Assembly: GCA_949128115.1 (NCBI GenBank)
Contig: OX421963.1
Span: 1,364,001-1,428,000, forward strand
Length of the DNA stretch: 64,000 nt
DNA from: Anaspis maculata
Taxonomy: Eukaryota; Arthropoda; Insecta; Coleoptera; Scraptiidae
Reading direction: 5' to 3'
Under the pieces are notes generated by a model. It made no database searches. It had not been told where the DNA came from and was given only the letters and a program-made list of their open reading frames with translations. Below, one piece after another: positions 57,661 to 64,000 of this stretch. Numbering within the stretch: position 1 is the first letter of the stretch; every line of letters begins with the position of its first letter. Both the position numbers and the translations under genes were made by a program.

Positions 57661-60600
57661 GTCGAGTCAGAAAAACTGAAACACTACGATAGAGAAACAA
57701 CGTTTAGGTTTCTCACAAAAATTGAGTCCAGTCATCCAAACTGCAGTCAAAACTACGGTAACAGAAAAAAATTGAGGTTTTTAGTAACTTCGATTGGAGT
57801 CGAAACGGTACTGATCGACAATTCTTGAGGATTCTCACGGTAGTCGAGTCGGAAAAACTGAAACGGTACGATAAAGAAACAGTGTTCATGTTACTCACGA
57901 AAATTGAATTGAGTCGTCCAAACTTCAGTCGAAACTACGCTAACAAAAAAATGTTGAGGTTTCTTATAAAGATGTATCCTTCTCACACAAGTCAAGAGGA
58001 AAAATTGTAACGTAGATTGGAATCGAAACGGTACTGAAAGACGATTCTTGAGGATTCTCACGCAGATCGAGTCAGAAAAACTGAAACGATACGATAGAGC
58101 AACAATGTTGAAGTTTCTCACGAAGATTGAGTTCAGTCATTCAAACTGCAGTCGAAACTACGCTTACAAAAATTTTGTAATGTTTCTCATGAAAATTCAG
58201 CCTCCCAACACAAATCAAAAGGAAAAAACATAGTTACGTCGTTACTCAAAGACAACTCTTGAAGATTCTCACGCAGGTCGTGCCAGAAAAAGTGGAACGG
58301 TACAATAGAGAAATGTTGAAGTTTCTTACAAAAATTGAGTTTAGTCATCAAAACTTCAGTCGAAACTACGCTTACAAAAATTTTGTGAGGTTTCTCATGA
58401 AAATTGAGCCTCCCATTACAAATCAAGAGGAAAAACATAGTAACGTCGATTGGAGTCGAAACGGTACTCAAAGACAATTATTGAAGATTCTCACGCAGGT
58501 CGTGTCATAAAAAGTGGAACGGTACGATAGAGAAATGTTGAAGTTTTTCACAAAAATTGAGTTTAGTCATCCAAACTTCAGTCGAAACTACGCTAACAAA
58601 AAAATGTTGAGGTTTCTTATAAAGATGTATCCTTCTCACACAAACCAAAAGGAAAAATTGTAACGTTGATTGGAATCGAAACGGTACTGAAAGACGATTC
58701 TTGAGGATTCTCACGCAGATCGAGTCAGAAAAACTGAAACGATACGATAGAGCAACAATGTTGAAGTTTCTCACGAAGATTGAGTTCGGTCATTCAAACT
58801 GCAGTCGAAACTACGCTTACAAAAATTTTGTGAGGTTTCTCATGAAAATTGAGCCTCCCAACACAAATCAAGAGGAAAAAACATAGTAACGTCGATTGGA
58901 GTCGAAACGGTACTCAAAGACAATTCTTGAAGATTCTCACGCAGGTCGTGCCAAAAAAAGTGGAACGGTTCGATAGAGAAATGTTAAAGTTTCTCACAAA
59001 AATTGAGTTTAGTCATCCAAACTTCAGTCGAAACTACGCTGACAAAAAAATGTTGAGGTTTCTCATGAAGATATATCCTCCTCACACAAACCAAAAGGAA
59101 AAATTGTAACGTCGATTGGAATCGAAACGGTACTGAAAGACGATTCTTGAGGATTCTCACGCAGATCGAGTCAGAAAAACTGAAACGATACAATAGAGCA
59201 ACAATGTTGAAGTTTTTCACGAAGATTGAGTTTAGTCATTCAAACTGCAGTCGAAACTACGCTTGCAGAAATTTTGTGAGGTTTCTCATGAAAATTGAGC
59301 CTCCCAACACAAATTAAGAGGAAACATAGTAACGTCGATTGGAGTCGAAACGGTACTCGAAGACAATTCTTGAAGACTCTCACGCAGGTCGTGCCAGAAA
59401 AAGTCGAACGGTGCGATATAGAAATGTTGAAGTTGCTCACAAAAATTGAGTTTAGTCATCCAAACTGCAGTCGAAACTACGCTAACAAAAAATGTTTGGG
59501 ATTTCTCACGAACATGGAGCCTTTTAACACAAATGAAAAGAAAACATAGTCGATTGAAGTCCAAACGGTACTGAAAGACAATTCTTGATCATTTTCACTC
59601 GGATAGAGTGAGATGGTACAGTAGAAAAACAGTAGGTATTCAAGTTTCTCATGAAAATCGAAGTCATTCATCCATACTGCTGTCGAAACTACTCTAACAA
59701 TAAAGTTTTGAGGTTTCTTACGAAACCAGAGCCTCTCACACAGTTCAAGAAGAAACATAGTACATCGATTGAAGTCGAAACGGTACTTGAGGACAATTTT
59801 TGAGAATTCTCACACAGGTCGAGTCAGAAGAAATGAAACTGTGCGATAGAGAAACAGTGTTGAGGTTTCTCACGAAAATTGAATTTAATCGTCCAAATTG
59901 GGTTTCATCCAAAGTGCAGTCGAAACTACGCCAGCAAAAATTGTTGAGGTTCCTCACGAGGATGGAGCCCACTAAACAAATCAAGAGAAATTATAGTAAC
60001 GTCGATTGGAGTCAGAACGGTACTGAAAAACAATTCTTGAGGACTCTCACGCAGGTTGAGGAACGGTACGATGAAGAAACGGTGTTGAGGCTTCTCACGA
60101 AAATTGAGTTCAGTCATACAAACTTCAGTCGAAACAAAAAAAAAGATGTTTCTCACGAATATCGATTTGTCTAACACAAATCAATAGGACACATAGTAAC
60201 GTCGATTGGAGTCGAAACGGTACTGAAAGACGATTCTTGAGGATTCTCACGCAGGTCGAGCTAGAAAAACTGGAAAGTTACAACAGAGAAACGGTGTGTA
60301 GGTTTCTCACGAAAATTGAACCTAGTCATCCAGACTGCAATCGAAACTACGCTTACAAAAACTTGTTGAGGTTTCTCACGAAGATGGAGCCTTCTAACAC
60401 AAATCAAGAGAAAACATTGTAATCTCAATTGAAGTCCAATCGGTACTGAAAGATAATCCATGAGGGTTCTCACTAGGGTCGTGTCGGAAAAACTGATATG
60501 GTACCATAAACAGTATTTAGTTTTCTCACGAAAATTGAAGTTAGTTATTCAAACTGCAGTCGAAACCCAAATTACGCTTACAAAAAAAGTTTTGAGGCTT

Positions 60601-61330
60601 CCCACAAAAACAGAGCCTTCTCACGTCAAATCAAGAGGAAACATAGTACATCGATTGAAGTCGAAACGGTACTTGAAGACCATTTTTGAGAATCCTCACG
60701 CAGGTCAAGTCTGAAAAAATTAAAGGGTGCGATAGATAAACAGTGTCTTACGAAAATTGAGTTAGTCATGCACACTGTAGTCGAAACTACGCTAACAAAT
60801 TTTCTTGGAGGTTTCTCACGAATATGGAACATTCTAACACAAATGAAGAGAAAACATAATTACGTCGATTGGAGTCGAAAGGGTACTGAAAGACAATTCT
60901 TGATGATTCTCACGCAGGTCGAGTCAGAAAAACTGAAACGGTACGATAGAGAAACAATGTTGAGGTTTCTCAGAAAAATTGTGTTCAGTTATCCAAACTG
61001 GGGTCGATACAACGCTAACGAAACTAAGCTAACAAAATAAAAATTGATGTTTCTCACGAAGATGGAGCTTTTCAACACAAATCAAGAGGAAACATAGTTA
61101 TGTCAATTAGAGTCGAAACACAACAATTTTCGAGGTTTCTCACGAAGGTCAAGACTAGTCAGGCGAATTCGAGTTGGAACGGTATCTACGATAGAGAAAC
61201 TGTTCATAAGTTCGAAAATTAAATTCAGTCATGCAAATTGGTGTTTGAGCGGTATGCTAGAAAATCATTTTCGAGGTTTTTCATGCAGATAGAGCCTAGT
61301 TACGTGAATTGGAGTCTAAACGGTATGGTG
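57661..61330. repeat. Satellite F (~218 bp) array
   Basis: Repeating blocks contain GATTGGAGTCGAAACGGTAC, TTCTTGAGGATTCTCACGCA, AACTGAAACGGTACGATAG, GAGGTTTCTCACGAAAATTG and CAGTCGAAACTACGCTAAC. Spacing is near 220 bp. A three-unit period of about 652 bp joins 58000-58650 to 58652-59300. Toward 61000 the pattern decays. The 60-96-codon frames on both strands are shadows of it. Confidence 0.88.
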
Positions 61331-62340
61331 AATAGAACAGTTTTCGGGGCTTCTACAGATGAGATGTGAAAAAATGTCCAAGATTTCTCAGAAAAATTGA
61401 GCCATGCAAATTAGAGTCAATTCCAAAAATGTGGAGAAAAATAACCTATTCTTCAATCTTTTATAACTCGAATATCGGAATGATTTGGAACAAATGTCAA
61501 GATGATTCTGAAAATATGTCGAAATCATTAAAAAAATGTCAATAATCGAAATATGTCCAAATATTAAAAAGTTAAGATGATCTCATAATGTCAGGATATT
61601 TCCAAAAAATGCCTCATACTATTGTATACCTCGGTGCTTCGCACCTTGATTGTAGCCATTTACAATGTTATGCTTTGCAACTCGTTAATCGCCCTATCCT
61701 GTCTGTATACCTCGAAACACAACGAAAAACAACAAAATCTTTCGCTCGAGCAACTGGGCAGTACCCATAACCAATTTCACAGCTTTTTTCATTTGAGCAA
61801 AATATAAAATGTGATATGTTGGTAGCATGATCAACCTTGATTATATGTCAAAATAATTGTCAAATAACTGATTATTGCTCTCGAATTCCAGTTTTACAAA
61901 GATTGAAATAGGTCAAGATAATTCCATAATAATTCAAAAAATGTTGAAATATTAAAAAAAAAACTGTCTGAAAGACTACGAAAATGTGAAAATTATTGAA
62001 AAAATGCAACAATGATTCCAAAAATTGTCACAACGATCCCAAAAAAAGCCAAAATTATTCCAAAAAATGTCACAATAATTCCAAAAAAGATAAAAAGTGT
62101 CGAAATTGTTCCACAAAACATCAGATGAGTTCCAAAAAAATGTTAAAATAATTCTGAGCTGAAAAAGTGCAAAAAAAATCCAAAAAAAATAGTATTAAAA
62201 ATGTTGAAATAACGCCAAAACTATCAGAATGATTTCAAACATGTCAAAACATTCGGAAACGTCAAATTATTCATATATCGAGGATTTGGATGTCAAAATG
62301 ATTTGAAGAAATGTTGAAATGGTTCTGAAGAATGTCCAAA
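61331..62340. repeat. Degenerate ~21-bp minisatellite G
   Basis: Best seen at 62015-62095, where consecutive 21-bp units read AAAAAATGTCACAATAATTC (plus C) and variants. An unrelated-looking segment at 61610-61830 breaks the pattern. It matches family C (32490-32740) when reverse-complemented. Confidence 0.7.
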
Positions 62341-64000
62341 AGAATTCACAAAATATCTTTAGACGAAGTTTCCGTGTTTAAAGTCAAAATCTCCATATCA
62401 AGGTCAAGTTTTCCGAGTCAGAATTTCGAAATCAAAGTCGAAGGCTTTTAAGCCTGAAGTCAAAATTTCAAATGAAACCGAAGTTTTCTTTTGTCCAAGG
62501 AGAATTTTCATGTTTGGAGGCGAAATCTTCCGTTTCAAGAGTCAAATTTTTGCAACAAAAGACAAAGTTGTATGTCTTTTCTTCAAGTCGAAATTACCAC
62601 TGAATCCAGAGTCGAGAGTTTCCCGTGTTCAAAGTCAGAATTTCAAGATGAAATTGAAGGTTTCTGCGAGGGTTTCTGCGTCTGAAGTCATAGTGTTTTG
62701 TTTTTAGGTAGAATTTTTTTCATCTGAAGTCGATGTATTTCGTATTTATGGTCAACTTTTCGTGATAAAAGTCGAAGTTGTTTGATTTTTTTCAAGTTGA
62801 AATGTCAAGTTGCAGTTGAAATAATGTCTCAAGTCCATGTTTTCTTATTTTAAGTCGAAATTTCGAAATCAAAGTTGAAATCTTCCGTGTTTGAAATAGA
62901 AATTTCCTGTTCAAAGTCGACATTTTGGAATCACAATAGAAGTTTCATGTGAAAAATTTGAAGTAAAAGACCAAGCTTTTTGTGTTGAAAGTTGAATATC
63001 TGTTGTGTATTGAGACACAATTTCGTGGTTTCGGTGGAGGTTTACGGACTCGAGAGTCAGAGTTGAGTCGCGGGGTCGGACAAGTCAACTTCTCTTGTTT
63101 AAAGGGATAATGTCCATGTTCAAATCAAAATTTCGTGTATTGAGTCAAAGTTTCCAGATTGAAGTCGAAGTTTTTCATCTTCAAACTCAAAGCTTTGTGT
63201 TTGGAGTGTTAATGTCGAGATCAAGGTCAAGTTTCTCGGGTTTGAGTTTTTAGGGCTCAAAGTAGAGATTCCAAGTCGAAACTTTTTGTGTTTGAAGTCA
63301 AAGTTTTCAGATTAAATCAGGAGCTCTTCGTTTTCGAAGTCGAGATCCAAGCCAAAATCTTCCGTGTTTGAAGTAGAAATGTTGTATTCGTACTCCGAGA
63401 AATTCCGAGATAGAGAAGTCGAAGTTTTCCGTGTTGAATTTTTTGTGTTGAAAGTCGAAGTGTTCTGTATTTCAAGTCAAAATTTCAATTCAAAAGTCAA
63501 AATTTCCGTGTCTGAAGTCGAAATTTTGTGTTCAAAACCAATATTTCGATATTAAAATCGGAATTTTCATGTTTGAAGTGAAAACTGTCATGTTGAAATC
63601 AAGGTTTTTCGTGAGGTTTTTTGTATACGAAGTGAAGTATCCACGATAAGTGTGAAGATTTTTGCATTTGAAGTCGACTTTTCGAGATAAAGTCGAATTT
63701 CTCATGTTCGAAGTCAAAATTTCTTGTCTAAGCCAAATTTTCGAGAGTCAAGCTCTTCGTGTTCCTAATCAAAATTTTTGTTTGGAGTCGAAAGTTAAAC
63801 GTGATGAAAATTGAAATTCCAAGATGTAGAGTACAAGGTTTTTGGTGTAGAGTCGAAATTCCGTGGTTGAAGTCGGAATGTCAAAATCAAAATCGAAGTC
63901 ATTTGTGTTTGAAGTCGAAACGTGCTTGAAATAAAAATGTCGATATTAAAATTAAAGATTGTTATGTTCAAAGTCACTATTGCGAAATAAAAATTCAAGT
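62341..64000. repeat. Degenerate ~21-bp minisatellite H
   Basis: Units such as AAGTCAAAATTTCCGTGTCT and AAGTCGAAATTTTGTGTTCA repeat every ~21 bp, clearest at 63470-63600. The array runs off the window end. Frames on both strands are repeat translations. Confidence 0.75.

Noticed and set aside
1160..64000. CRISPR array interpretation of the regular repeats
   Set aside because: Units are contiguous and degenerate without unique spacers, and the region is clearly eukaryotic.

Overview
The window looks like gene-poor, repeat-dominated chromosomal DNA of an animal, most likely an insect. The evidence is a piggyBac element, an APE-type non-LTR retrotransposon, mariner and Ty3/gypsy relics, MITEs, and kilobases of degenerate minisatellite. 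A sap-feeding hemipteran (whitefly-like) is my guess for the host, at low confidence. I find no convincing single-copy host gene, no tRNA or rRNA, and no prokaryotic feature. Nearly all open frames shorter than about 140 codons are shadows inside repeats.

Layout. 1-1160: unassigned. 1160-28450: one array of a ~32-bp minisatellite (family A), organised in ~3.9-kb higher-order repeats. It is interrupted by three insertions: a 5'-truncated RLE-type retrotransposon fragment (5010-5632), an apparently intact 2.89-kb piggyBac (7693-10582), and a 10.25-kb element with long terminal inverted repeats that contain satellite DNA (12760-23009). 28450-29680: a second degenerate array (B). 29680-32490: mixed sequence with gypsy integrase and mariner relics. 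32490-38575 and 54877-56340: arrays of a ~10-11-bp motif (family D) with a ~1.96-kb higher-order repeat, split by a 16.3-kb block. That block holds a near full-length two-ORF non-LTR retrotransposon (38576-42541) followed by a ~550-bp satellite (E) whose orientation flips several times. 56340-64000: further degenerate arrays (F ~218 bp, G ~21 bp, H ~21 bp).

Functional content. The only apparently complete coding units belong to transposons: the piggyBac transposase (ATG at 8347), and ORF1 plus ORF2 (endonuclease and reverse transcriptase) of the non-LTR element. ORF2 has no ATG near its start. ORF1 carries a T-TTT-TTC heptamer in the correct phase for a -1 frameshift into ORF2.

Points that stand out. 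(i) The 10.25-kb foldback-like element has 829-bp and 1450-bp arms of unequal length, a 6-bp target duplication confirmed by two empty paralogous sites in the same window, a nested 1.53-kb palindrome and a tandem duplication. (ii) The piggyBac has a non-canonical ATAA target duplication, again checked against an empty site. (iii) Several unrelated minisatellite families have unit lengths near whole helical turns (about 10.5, 21 and 32 bp) with phased A/T tracts. (iv) A recent-looking inverted junction in satellite E has variant units in mirrored order. All boundaries and identities were judged by eye.
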